Of a DNA stretch of 64,000 nt, positions 37,901 through 45,108 are shown piece after piece (within the stretch, counting starts at the first letter, position 1; each line of letters starts with the position of its first letter). The notes beneath the pieces were generated by a model. The model was not told the DNA's origin and made no database searches. It worked only from the letters and a program-made list of their open reading frames with translations. This DNA is from a methanogenic archaeon mixed culture ISO4-G1 (GTDB lineage Archaea; Thermoplasmatota; Thermoplasmata; Methanomassiliicoccales; Methanomethylophilaceae). The position numbers and the translations under genes are program-made. The stretch spans positions 1,227,773 through 1,291,772 of the forward strand of contig CP013703.1 of assembly GCA_001563305.1 (NCBI GenBank), given 5' to 3'.

Positions 37901-38324
37901 GTACTCCGCGTACACCACATTGGAGTCCATGATGGACAAGATGAACGCCCAGCTCATGCTGGGGAAGAAGATCCGTGCCGTGGACGAGAAGGACGTAGCG
38001 GTCCGTGTCCTGAACAAGCACTTCATGCCTGATATGATAGGAAACCTCAGGAGCTTCTCCACTCAGACCGTCAGGTGCACCAAGTGCGGCGAGAAGTACC
38101 GCAGGATGACCCTGAGCGGGAACTGCTACAGATGCGGCAATCCCCTGAACCTCACCGTACACGAAGCATCGGTCAAGAAGTATCTCGAGATCTCGAAGAC
38201 CATCGGGAACAAGTACGGTCTAGACGCCTACACCAGGGAGAGGATCGACATCCTCGAGATGAACATGAACTCGGTGTTCAACAACGACAAGGTCAAGAAG
38301 TGCAAACTGTCGGACTTCTTCTGA
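34929..38324 (+). CDS. polC: DNA polymerase II (PolD) large subunit DP2
   Basis: This is the catalytic large subunit of the archaeal replicative polymerase D. The 1,131-residue length fits a DP2 without an intein. The catalytic aspartates lie in NCDGDEDCLML, close to residue 880. Zinc-binding clusters CPNCHTTTFRNWCRTCG (about 657-673) and CTKCGEKYRRM..NCYRCG (about 1047-1068) are visible. The start overlaps the NOG1 stop (ATGATG at 34929). The DP1 small subunit gene is not in the window. Confidence 0.96.
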   Translation: MMGGPVYSQDMAKYFAELNAKKDEIYDLAGKARKMGLDPEDYVDVPQAEDLASRCEELLKDYNVKGVAEVIRQKTLEAGNREVACLLTAKEVAKWPADSPEQALDRATRVGLAVLTEGILVAPLEGIAETRIKKNEDGSSYVDLLFAGPIRAAGGTAQAMSVLIADVVRTELGIGKYIATDAEIARFDEEIPLYKQCQHLQYSPTSQEIDLIVRNCPICVDGEGTEKIEISGFRDLPRIDTNQVRGGAVLVIAEGMCQKAAKLKKHVDKLNIPGWEFIGQYLDAHKMKEPAKKDDAAPVEKKVQPLDKYLRDIVAGRPIFGHPCRVGGFRLRYGRARTSGLASLAYSTASMYVMDDFMAIGTQLKIERPGKACVVTPCDILEGPTVLLKNGDVVYCQTKEEVLAIRDRIAEILDNGEILVPFGEFCENNHTLVPCGYPIEWHKQELKAKGELPADWIDPTYERAKEMCAQLGVPLHPKFNIFWSDVPLDSIRLLREHVLRTGVFDGKNLTVDLEPESKKVLQDLCVPHRVANKKVTIDERYSEPMLDCMGIVHDGNVLSAGPELEGNNTLQAISKAAGYEVRARAMTRIGTRMGRPEKAKERELTPKLHCVFPVGDNAEAGKELNAAINLLRSTITKYSSETPPLRATVANRVCPNCHTTTFRNWCRTCGAHTIYTPKPNQFGGAGPAEMDIDLEKELSDACDYLGIKFTGDVKCVDTLISRTKTVEPIEKGILRSKNGVSVFKDGTVRFDMTDIPLTHFKPREIGLSINKAHELGYTKDWNGDPLVDPEQICELKVQDVIPAKDCGDYLVKVAKYLDEELELLYHLPRYYNVEDRTDLIGNIVFGLAPHTSGCILCRIIGYSDVRGCYGHPFFHAAKRRNCDGDEDCLMLGLDALLNFSRSFLPDRRGGLMDAPLVLTTRLDPNEIDKEAHNVDCLREYPLELYEAAMAMKEPKEIEKKMDLIAGRIGTEKQYEGLGFTHDTNDISNGPKYSAYTTLESMMDKMNAQLMLGKKIRAVDEKDVAVRVLNKHFMPDMIGNLRSFSTQTVRCTKCGEKYRRMTLSGNCYRCGNPLNLTVHEASVKKYLEISKTIGNKYGLDAYTRERIDILEMNMNSVFNNDKVKKCKLSDFF

Positions 38325-38353
38325 TCTGGCACTGTAGATAAAAGAGAAGTGAT

Positions 38354-38379
38354 CCCTCCTTTCGGAGGGTGAAATGTTT
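38354..38379 (-). terminator. Gene-end element after rpoD: AAAACATTTCA plus hairpin
   Basis: On the minus strand the rpoD stop is followed by AAAACATTTCA and the six-pair stem CCCTCC-GAAA-GGAGGG with a GAAA tetraloop. It lies between convergent genes. Confidence 0.55.
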
Positions 38380-39225
38380 TCAGAGCGCCTCAATCTGCTC
38401 GGCGAAGTCCTTTGCCTCTTTCGAGAGGACGTCAAGAGCGATATCCAAGGCCTGCTGTGCGGTGAGCGAACCGTCGGTCTCGAACTTGAACAGGAAGTTC
38501 GTGTCGTCCCAGTCGACGGTGATGCCCTCGGTCTCATCGAGCTGCTCGAGGCATCCCCTTGCGAATCCGCATTTGACGGGGTCCTTGACGACGAGCTTCT
38601 TTCCCTTGACCTCGAGTCCCTCGGGGCAGAGCTTGGCGCATGCCACGACCTGCTCGTCGGACGCGTGCTTGGGATCGATGTTGATCACGGGCATGTACTT
38701 GTATCCGACACCGTTGCAGACCTGCCATTTGACGTGCTTCTTGGCAGTACCCATGACCGCCTTGGCGAAGACGTTGATCCCCTGGTCGGGCATGAGCTCG
38801 ACGATGGGGATGAACTCGTCGACGATCCTCAGCTTGTCGCTGTTGGGTCCGCCGAGGGGCTGGAGGTCGGATGAGTACACCGTTGCGGGACCCACCTTGG
38901 TCAGCTTGTAGATTATGGTACAGCTGGGGCAGCCCTCTCCTCCGCAGGAGCACTCGCTCTGCGGCACGAAGAGGTCCAGGTCTGTGGGCACAGGAAGCAT
39001 TCCCAGCCTGTGGGCGATGACTTCCTCGAACAAGGGCGTGATGCTCTCGTACTCCTTGCCGTCGTCACCCTCGAGCTTACCGGTGTAGAACTCGACGGTG
39101 TCGATGGCCATCTTGGGGATGTCGGAGAGGAGTGTCCTCCTGAGCGCATTCGCCATGGCAGGAGAGGAGTTCCTGAGTACGAACTTCGCCTTCTTGTCTG
39201 CCATTTCGATAATCTCAATGTCCAT
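38380..39225 (-). CDS. rpoD: DNA-directed RNA polymerase subunit D (Rpo3)
   Basis: This is the archaeal homologue of bacterial alpha and eukaryotic RPB3, a platform for polymerase assembly. The N-terminal NALRRTLLSDIPKMAIDTVEF and the insertion with cysteine pairs (CSCGGEGCPSC, and a ferredoxin-like part with CAKLCPEG and KCGFARGC) are clear. The second cysteine group indicates an Fe-S cluster as in several archaeal subunits. The 281-residue length is typical of the Fe-S form. It is last in the S13-S4-S11-RpoD operon. Confidence 0.95.
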   Translation of the reverse strand: MDIEIIEMADKKAKFVLRNSSPAMANALRRTLLSDIPKMAIDTVEFYTGKLEGDDGKEYESITPLFEEVIAHRLGMLPVPTDLDLFVPQSECSCGGEGCPSCTIIYKLTKVGPATVYSSDLQPLGGPNSDKLRIVDEFIPIVELMPDQGINVFAKAVMGTAKKHVKWQVCNGVGYKYMPVINIDPKHASDEQVVACAKLCPEGLEVKGKKLVVKDPVKCGFARGCLEQLDETEGITVDWDDTNFLFKFETDGSLTAQQALDIALDVLSKEAKDFAEQIEAL

Positions 39226-39237
39226 GGGATATCCCCC

Positions 39238-39627
39238 TCAGACCCTGCGTCCTCTGCGTCCGCCCTTCTTCTTGGTTCCATCGTGGGGTATGGGTGTGAC
39301 ATCCTCGATGCGGCCGATCTTGAGTCCGGCCCTTGTAAGGGCACGGATCGCTGCCTGCGCACCGGGTCCGGGCGAGACGGACTTGTTTCCACCGGGTGCA
39401 CGTACACGTACGTGGATTCCGACGTACTCCTTCTCCTTAGCGACCTCGGCAATCTTCTCGGCTGCCTTCTGTGCCGCGTAAGGCGAAGACTGGTCCTTCG
39501 CCTGCTTGACGACCATTCCGCCGGTGACCTTTGCGACGGTCTCCGCTCCGGTGATGTCGGTCAATGTGATCATGACGTTGTTGTAGCTAGCAAAGATGTT
39601 AGCGATTCCCCATTTTGCGGTCATCAC
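39238..39627 (-). CDS. rps11: 30S ribosomal protein S11
   Basis: The 129-residue protein contains [25 protein letters not shown] and the basic C-terminus [18 protein letters not shown], which identify archaeal uS11. It binds 16S rRNA at the platform of the small subunit. The start overlaps the S4 stop by four bases and rpoD follows 12 bases downstream, the standard archaeal order. Confidence 0.97.
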   Translation of the reverse strand: MMTAKWGIANIFASYNNVMITLTDITGAETVAKVTGGMVVKQAKDQSSPYAAQKAAEKIAEVAKEKEYVGIHVRVRAPGGNKSVSPGPGAQAAIRALTRAGLKIGRIEDVTPIPHDGTKKKGGRRGRRV

Positions 39628-40271
39628 TGCTCACCGTCCTCGATTGTGATTCCTGCCTCTTCCGCGTCTGCCCTGGCTGCTGCGGCTGCGGCTGCTGCTG
39701 CCTCCGCCTCTGCCTTTGCCTTGACCGCGGCGTTGGCCGCTGCCTGCTCTGCCGAGATCCTCATCGGGTGCATCTCGTCGGTGAAGGGTGAAGCGGGGTC
39801 GTACTCGATGGAGGACTCCTCTTTCCTCGTGACGATGTATCCGGGAACGGTGACCTTGTGTCCGTTCACGTGGATGTGTCCGTGGGTGATCATCTGCCTT
39901 GCCTGCTTGATTGTGCTGGACAGTCCCTTCTCGTATACAAGTGTCTGGAGACGGCGCGAGAGGACGTCCTCGTCCTTCAGCGTCAGGATGTCGTTAAGGG
40001 TCGCGTCGGATGTGAGGAATCCGAGCCTTCCGCACTTTGCTAGGAGGGCGTCTGCCTCGATCTTCGCCTGTGCGTCGCCGGTCCTGAGACGGGCCTGGAG
40101 GTCCCTGGACTGCTTCCTCAGGTTCCTGAGGGTGGTCTCTGCCTTCCATACCTCTGTCTTGTTCTTCAGGCCGAACTGGTTGACGATCTCGACCTCTGCC
40201 TTGATCCTCTCTCCCTGCCAGGGGTGTGAGGGGGTGTCATATGCCTTTCTTGAAAACTTTGGATCTCCCAT
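39624..40271 (-). CDS. rps4: 30S ribosomal protein S4
   Basis: The 215-residue archaeal uS4 has the S4 RNA-binding motif [30 protein letters not shown]. The C-terminal 40 residues are an Ala/Glu-rich tail ([24 protein letters not shown]), longer than I would expect and probably a flexible helix. The gene sits between S13 and S11 in the standard order. Confidence 0.97.
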   Translation of the reverse strand: MGDPKFSRKAYDTPSHPWQGERIKAEVEIVNQFGLKNKTEVWKAETTLRNLRKQSRDLQARLRTGDAQAKIEADALLAKCGRLGFLTSDATLNDILTLKDEDVLSRRLQTLVYEKGLSSTIKQARQMITHGHIHVNGHKVTVPGYIVTRKEESSIEYDPASPFTDEMHPMRISAEQAAANAAVKAKAEAEAAAAAAAAARADAEEAGITIEDGEQ

Positions 40272-40282
40272 TCAAACCACCT

Positions 40283-40756
40283 TCATTTCTTAGTGACTCC
40301 CATGGTGAGTCCGTGCCTTCCGTTCGAACGGGTCCTCTGACCCCTTACCTTGTGGTGAGTCTCATGCCTGATACCGCGGTAGCAGCGGATCATCTTCATC
40401 CTGTTGATGTCCTCCTTCTGGACGACCTCCAGGTCCTGACCGAACAGGTGCATGTCGGCTCCCGTCTCGTAGTCCATCTGCCTGTTGATTGCCCAGGTAG
40501 GTGCGTACTCGACGTATGTCTTGACGAGTGTCTCGATCTCTTTGATCTTCTCTTCGGAAAGGGATCCGATCTTGACGGACGGGTCGACGTCTGCCTTCTT
40601 GGCGACGATCTGTGCGACCCTCTTTCCGACTCCCTTGATGCTCTGGAGACCGATGACTGTCCTCTTCTGACCGTCGATATCGGAGTTGACGATACGGACG
40701 ATGTAGTTGAAGTTCTCATCCTCGGTCTGCTGCGAGTCTTTCTTCGCTTTGGCCAT
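40283..40756 (-). CDS. rps13: 30S ribosomal protein S13
   Basis: The 157-residue archaeal uS13 has the helix-hairpin-helix stretch ALQSIKGVG-type (QSIKGVGKRVAQ) and the basic C-terminal HHKVRGQRTRSNGRHG. The protein contacts the head of the small subunit and 23S rRNA. It leads the operon; the 275-bp region upstream carries its promoter and the end of the APC permease gene. Confidence 0.96.
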   Translation of the reverse strand: MAKAKKDSQQTEDENFNYIVRIVNSDIDGQKRTVIGLQSIKGVGKRVAQIVAKKADVDPSVKIGSLSEEKIKEIETLVKTYVEYAPTWAINRQMDYETGADMHLFGQDLEVVQKEDINRMKMIRCYRGIRHETHHKVRGQRTRSNGRHGLTMGVTKK

Positions 40757-41001
40757 TTTTCATTCCTCCGTAAATGATCCCTTGCGGGATTTCATCAAGC
40801 TCTGTTCCGTTCGGGAAAGAGCTCTCAGTTTTCGCTCCCATATAGAGAGTGGGTCCTGAGTTTACGTAAACGGCGGGATGTTCTTCTCCTTTATAATAAT
40901 AAGCATCAGAAAAAGAGATATGCGACCGACGCACCTATGAGGAAAGGATCGCCGAAATGAAAGGTTGTCGGTCGCTCCCCCCACAGGAGGTAGGGGGATG
41001 G

Positions 41002-41031
41002 GGCACGGTGTGGGGCCGTGCCTAAGTGGTT
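41002..41031 (-). terminator. Gene-end element: AAACCACTTA plus hairpin
   Basis: On the minus strand the permease stop is followed by AAACCACTTA and the seven-pair stem GGCACGG...CCGTGCC. The order (AAAC, a TT, then a GC hairpin) is the same as at other gene ends in this window. Confidence 0.55.
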
Positions 41032-42810
41032 TCAGTCTATCTCCTTCTTGAAGAGGTATTTCGTGTCCAGACTCATGTCCTTCTTCCTTCCCAGCAGCTT
41101 CTCCTCCGGATCGCTGGAGAATCCAAAGGTCAGCTCGTAACAGATGGGACAGAGGCTGACGTAGGTGTTTCCGATCAGGATGATCGGGAGGGAATCCATC
41201 TCCTCCATGATGTCGTCCTTCTCGGCGAAGTCCAGGTTCTTCTGCCTGGTGACGTAGTTGTTGTATTCGTCTATCGTCCTCTTGCAGAGGAAGCAGCTCT
41301 CCTCCTCCTGACCGTGCTTGAACTGCAGCACGAACCATACTGGCACATACAGCAGCAGGATGACCGCACCGATGATGACGGAGAACAATCCGTTCTCGAT
41401 TCCGCCGTTGATACACCAGAAGGCGAGACAGGGGATGAGGATGAAGAACTGGTAGATCATCAGGAAGATCGCGACGTAGTACCATCCGCGGGGCGCCTTG
41501 AAGGGCCTCGGGAGATCCTTGAACCTCGGGTTCCTCTTGGAGACGATGTAGGCCAGCATTCCCATTCCCAGTGCGAACGAGAATCCGAACGACGATGCCG
41601 CGAGGATCATTCCCACCGATCCGAAGTGGATGATTATGATGAAGACGATACCCATCGCGAACTGGAAGAACATGGCGACAAGAGGCGCACCGTTCTTGTT
41701 GGTGTAGGTGAACACCTTGGGCATGTTGCCCTCGTGTCCCATGAAGTACAGGGTCCTGGAGGATCCCAGGAACGCGGTCTGGATCAGCATGACCATTCCG
41801 GCCACGAGCAGGATGAGTGCGATGATCAGACCGATGCTTCCGAAGTCGAACTGTGCGATCGGGTAGAGTGTGGATACACCCCAGTTGTCGATCTGATCGG
41901 GAGTCATCATTCCGTACACGACGAAGGGCACGATGAAGTACAGTGCCAGACAGACAAGTCCTGCGGATATGAGCGCCTTCGGGACGTCCTTTCCGGGCTC
42001 CTTGTACTCGGCACCGTAGGTGGCCGCGGACTCCCATGCGCATGCGCACCACTGGGCGTACGCGAACATTCCGAACACCATCATGAAGTCGGTGGCGGAC
42101 CAGTTCCATCCGGGCGGGGTCAGGTTCTCGAGGACCCTGTCCAACGAGAATCCGGTGAGCTCCCCTCCTCCGACGGTGAGGCCGCACAGAGGCATGGAGA
42201 CTACGACCAGCAGAGGCAGGATCGCGATAAGTGCCAGGATGAGTCCGAGCTTGGCTCCTCCGGAAAGTCCCTTGGATCCTACGTAGACGATGGTGCTGAA
42301 CACGATCACTCCGAACAGCAGCTGAAGGACCAGGGTCATGTCGGAGTCGAGTGCCGGCATTCCGAGTCCGTATTCGAGGAATTTGGAAATGTAATCGACG
42401 GAAGTACAGGTGAAAATGGGAATAACAGGAGTCCAGGTGAACCAATATGACCAAGCTGTGAACGCACCTATGAACTTACCTAAACCATACCTTCCTCCGT
42501 TCGGTTTGGTGAAAACCTTCTGGGCACACCCTCCGATACCGGGCATCTCCAGAGCGGCGGCCATCTCTCCGATAGCGAGGTTCTGTGCGAATCCCTGCAG
42601 AACCGAGATGGTCCAAATGAAAATACTCAACCCCCATGCAGTTCCGGCAATATCGTAGATACCCGGAAGAATCAGAATAGGGACTCCCATGGCGATGATC
42701 ATTCCCTGTTTCCAATCGATGGACTTTACGAGCCCTGTATCCGTTGAAAGAAAGCCACCGAATGCGTGACTATTTCCCTCGGCAAGGATCCTAACTCCAT
42801 GCCTTACCAT
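41032..42810 (-). CDS. APC-family amino acid/polyamine/amine permease
   Basis: The 592-residue membrane protein has about 12 hydrophobic helices (for example IIAMGVPILILPGIYDIAG, the APC helix-1 type glycine-rich segment) and a cytoplasmic C-terminal tail of about 130 residues. The tail has two CxxC-like pairs (SCFLCKR and YVSLCPICYEL), which could bind a metal. The start is fixed by AGGAGG ten bases ahead of the ATG. APC permeases can carry amino acids or amines, and one is proposed to move monomethylamine in Methanosarcina, but the substrate here is unknown. The upstream region is very AT-rich with a TATA box near 42866-42880. Confidence 0.85.
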   Translation of the reverse strand: MVRHGVRILAEGNSHAFGGFLSTDTGLVKSIDWKQGMIIAMGVPILILPGIYDIAGTAWGLSIFIWTISVLQGFAQNLAIGEMAAALEMPGIGGCAQKVFTKPNGGRYGLGKFIGAFTAWSYWFTWTPVIPIFTCTSVDYISKFLEYGLGMPALDSDMTLVLQLLFGVIVFSTIVYVGSKGLSGGAKLGLILALIAILPLLVVVSMPLCGLTVGGGELTGFSLDRVLENLTPPGWNWSATDFMMVFGMFAYAQWCACAWESAATYGAEYKEPGKDVPKALISAGLVCLALYFIVPFVVYGMMTPDQIDNWGVSTLYPIAQFDFGSIGLIIALILLVAGMVMLIQTAFLGSSRTLYFMGHEGNMPKVFTYTNKNGAPLVAMFFQFAMGIVFIIIIHFGSVGMILAASSFGFSFALGMGMLAYIVSKRNPRFKDLPRPFKAPRGWYYVAIFLMIYQFFILIPCLAFWCINGGIENGLFSVIIGAVILLLYVPVWFVLQFKHGQEEESCFLCKRTIDEYNNYVTRQKNLDFAEKDDIMEEMDSLPIILIGNTYVSLCPICYELTFGFSSDPEEKLLGRKKDMSLDTKYLFKKEID

Positions 42811-42884
42811 ATGTTATCCTCCTTTACTGTTCGTTCCCTAGCAGTATGAATATGTTTCTGATTATCAATTTATAAAGTTAACTG

Positions 42885-43023
42885 TTTTATTGGAATATAC
42901 TTAAATATTTAATTCTAAAAACTCTAGTATTTATGGTATAGGTCAGATACATCGATATTTAAATTTAACTACTTAAATTAGTCCGTTTTAATGGAATATT
43001 ATTTAATACTTTCTGTAAAAACG
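42885..43023. repeat. Imperfect direct repeats upstream of the APC permease
   Basis: A copy beginning GTTTTATTGGAATATACTT near 42887 and another beginning GTTTTAATGGAATATTATTT near 42985 align over about 35 bases, about 98 bp apart, and end in AAAAAC. They sit in the AT-rich region before the permease gene and may be regulator sites. Confidence 0.4.
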
Positions 43024-43040
43024 GACGTTTTGAGGTCCGT
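43016..43040 (-). terminator. Hairpin with T-tract after the YcxB-like gene
   Basis: On the minus strand ACGGAC-CTCAAAAC-GTCCGT is followed directly by TTTTT. This is the layout of an intrinsic terminator, about 45 bases past the YcxB-like stop. Confidence 0.6.
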
Positions 43041-43083
43041 ATTTAATTATTTCTCTAATCCAAGAAGAGGCGAAAACCGGCGA

Positions 43084-43563
43084 TCATCCGCCGATAATGC
43101 GCCTGAGCTTCGACATGAGAACCTTCGATTTCTCATCGAGGAGGGACTTCGGAACGACGACTACTTCCCTCTCCTTTCCGACCATGGTGAACTGGTACTG
43201 GTCCTCCCTGATTCCGGAGAACTGGGAGTACATGATCGTATTGGAGTTGCCGCCCATGTACTCGATGAGCGCATCCTCGTAGAATTCGTACTCGATGGGC
43301 AGTTTGCCCTTGATCTTGGCCGCGATGTTCCTGGAGCTGTATTCGCTGAAAACGACGACCTCCAGGGCGATGATGATGAACAGGAGCAGGAAGAATGCCG
43401 ATATGGACAGCGAAAGTATCAGTGTGAGGAACACCGCGCCCATCACTACCACCGTGTTCTTCTTCATGTTGCGGTACTGGATGGCCTTCCCCATACGGCG
43501 GAAATCCTGATCGTCCATACTGTCGTTGATCTCGAAGGAGAACAGCTTCTTCCCAATGTCCAA
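43084..43563 (-). CDS. YcxB-like membrane protein
   Basis: The protein of 159 residues has two adjacent hydrophobic helices (VVVMGAVFLTLILSLSI, AFFLLLFIIIALEVVVF) and a C-terminal part of YcxB-like form: MYSQFSGIREDQYQFTMV...VVVPKSLL. I use a TTG start at 43563, preceded by GGTGAG, because the only longer frame begins in an Arg-rich overlap with the gene upstream. The start lies five bases past that gene's stop, so the two are an operon. Function of the family is unknown. Confidence 0.7.
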   Translation of the reverse strand: MDIGKKLFSFEINDSMDDQDFRRMGKAIQYRNMKKNTVVVMGAVFLTLILSLSISAFFLLLFIIIALEVVVFSEYSSRNIAAKIKGKLPIEYEFYEDALIEYMGGNSNTIMYSQFSGIREDQYQFTMVGKEREVVVVPKSLLDEKSKVLMSKLRRIIGG

Positions 43564-43567
43564 ATCC

Positions 43568-43996
43568 TCACCTCTTGTTGTTGAGCTCCATGATCCTCTT
43601 GTTCGTATCGTTGACGAGTCTTCTGATTTCGCGGACCTCGGCCTCCATCTTCGCCTTCTCCTCGAAATCACCGGCCTTGGCGGCGGATACCGCTGCATGC
43701 TCGAGGGCACCCGCACGGTTCCACATCGCCTCTACGGCCTTCTGAAGAAGGTCCGGATCGTCACTATCGAGACAGAAGTACCTGATCAGTCCCTCGGTGT
43801 CCACGAACGTGTCGAGTTCCTTGACCCTGTCGGAATAGGGCTCCAGGATGCGATCGATCTCTGCGATGCACGCCCTGTTCTTTTTCATCTCCTCCAAGGA
43901 TTTGGGGTTGGTCCCGTCGACCTTGAGCTTCTAGAGCATGAGTGCCCTGATCTCCTCATCCGTCATGGATTTGGATGCGTCGTCCTGATTGGCCAT
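43568..43996 (-). CDS. Small coiled-coil-like protein with an in-frame TAG (possible pyrrolysine)
   Basis: An open frame from ATG 43996 reads MANQDDASKSMTDEEIRALML, meets TAG at 43931-43933 as codon 22, and continues in the same frame KLKVDGTNPKSLEEMKKNR into a helical, charged protein ending at 43568. The whole is 142 residues if TAG is decoded. Without read-through the only start downstream is the ATG at 43897, which lacks a ribosome binding site. The leader sequence has the codon bias and amphipathic helix expected of real coding sequence. Because the organism decodes TAG as pyrrolysine, I read it as a possible pyrrolysine protein; a simple CAG or AAG to TAG mutation is the alternative. 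The next gene starts five bases past the stop. Confidence 0.55.
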
Positions 43997-43999
43997 ATT

Positions 44000-44079
44000 G
44001 GGTAGAGAAACAACCGATTATTAAAGATGCTGGCTCTCGAATTCATTATAAATAAGTAATACCTCACACCGCCGATTAA
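44000..44079. promoter_or_regulatory. Divergent promoter region before chlI
   Basis: ATTATAAATAAG at about 44045-44056 is a TATA box about 25-35 bases before the chlI ATG at 44080. On the minus strand CTTTAATAATCGG near 44014-44026 could serve the TAG-containing small gene. Confidence 0.5.
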
Positions 44080-45108
44080 ATGTCTTCAGACTCGATTATG
44101 TTCCCATTTGTCCGTGTTGTTGGACAGGAAAAGATGAAAAAGGCCTTGCTTCTGAACATAGTGGACCCGGGAATCGGAGGGGTCCTCATCAAGGGAGAGA
44201 AAGGTACCGCCAAGTCAACCACCATCAGGTCCCTGGCGCAGATCCTCCCCTCGAGGCCCACCGTCGTGGGATGTCCCTACCACTGCAACCCCAACTTCCC
44301 CAAGAGGATGTGCGTCCAGTGCCGCGAGAAGCTCGCAAGAGGGGAGACGCTGAAGACCGAGGAGGCGCCCATGACCGTCGTGGAGCTCCCACTGAGCGCC
44401 ACCGAAGACCGTGTCTCCGGTACGCTCGATCTCGAGCATGTCCTGAAGACCGGTGAGAAGAAGTTCGAGCCCGGTGTCCTGGCACAGGCCAACGGTAACG
44501 TCCTGTACGTGGACGAGGTCAACCTTCTGGACGACCACATCATCGACCTTCTCCTGGATTCAGCCGCGATGGGAGTCAACTACATCGAGAGGGAGGGAGT
44601 CTCGTTCTCCCACCCCGCCAAATTCGTCCTCGTCGGGAGCATGAACCCCGAAGAGGGAAGCCTCAGGCCCCAGCTCCTGGACAGGTTCGGACTCTGCGTC
44701 GACATCGAGGGAGAGAAGGACGTGGATGTCAGGATGGAGGTCATCGAGCGCAGGATGGAGTTCGACAGGGACCCCGAGAAATACCTCGAGGACTGCCAGG
44801 CGGACATCGATGCCATCCGTGAGAAGATCAAGGCCGCAAGGGATCTGCTTCCCAAGGTCAACATCAGCAAGAGTATCATCCACGACATCGTGGCGACATC
44901 CATCCACTTCAACATGGAAGGACACAGGGCGGACATCACAATGATGAGGGCCGCCAAGGCCAACGCGGCGCTCGAGGGCAGGACAGAGGTCACCAAGGAG
45001 GACCTCCGCACCATCGCACCGCTGGTCATCTCGCACCGTCTCAAGAAGCGTGCGTTCGACAACGTAACCTTCGACGAGAAGGAGCTGGACATATGTCTAG
45101 GGATGTGA
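44080..45108 (+). CDS. chlI: Magnesium chelatase ChlI-like AAA+ ATPase
   Basis: This is the AAA+ subunit of a metal chelatase, 342 residues. Walker A is IKGEKGTAKSTT near residue 29, a Cys-rich segment CPYHCNPNFPKRMCVQC lies near 65, Walker B is VLYVDEVNLLDDH and the sensor part is VGSMNPEEG. The zinc-like cysteine cluster is common in the archaeal ChlI group. It overlaps the ChlD-like gene by 16 bp. No large CobN/BchH subunit is nearby; the CobN at 1748 could be the partner. Confidence 0.9.
   Translation: MSSDSIMFPFVRVVGQEKMKKALLLNIVDPGIGGVLIKGEKGTAKSTTIRSLAQILPSRPTVVGCPYHCNPNFPKRMCVQCREKLARGETLKTEEAPMTVVELPLSATEDRVSGTLDLEHVLKTGEKKFEPGVLAQANGNVLYVDEVNLLDDHIIDLLLDSAAMGVNYIEREGVSFSHPAKFVLVGSMNPEEGSLRPQLLDRFGLCVDIEGEKDVDVRMEVIERRMEFDRDPEKYLEDCQADIDAIREKIKAARDLLPKVNISKSIIHDIVATSIHFNMEGHRADITMMRAAKANAALEGRTEVTKEDLRTIAPLVISHRLKKRAFDNVTFDEKELDICLGM

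Noticed and set aside
40862-42454. 530-codon Arg/His-rich frame overlapping the APC permease in another frame on the same strand
   Set aside because: The permease frame has twelve hydrophobic helices and a good ribosome site; the other frame has the Arg/His-rich look of an out-of-frame translation.
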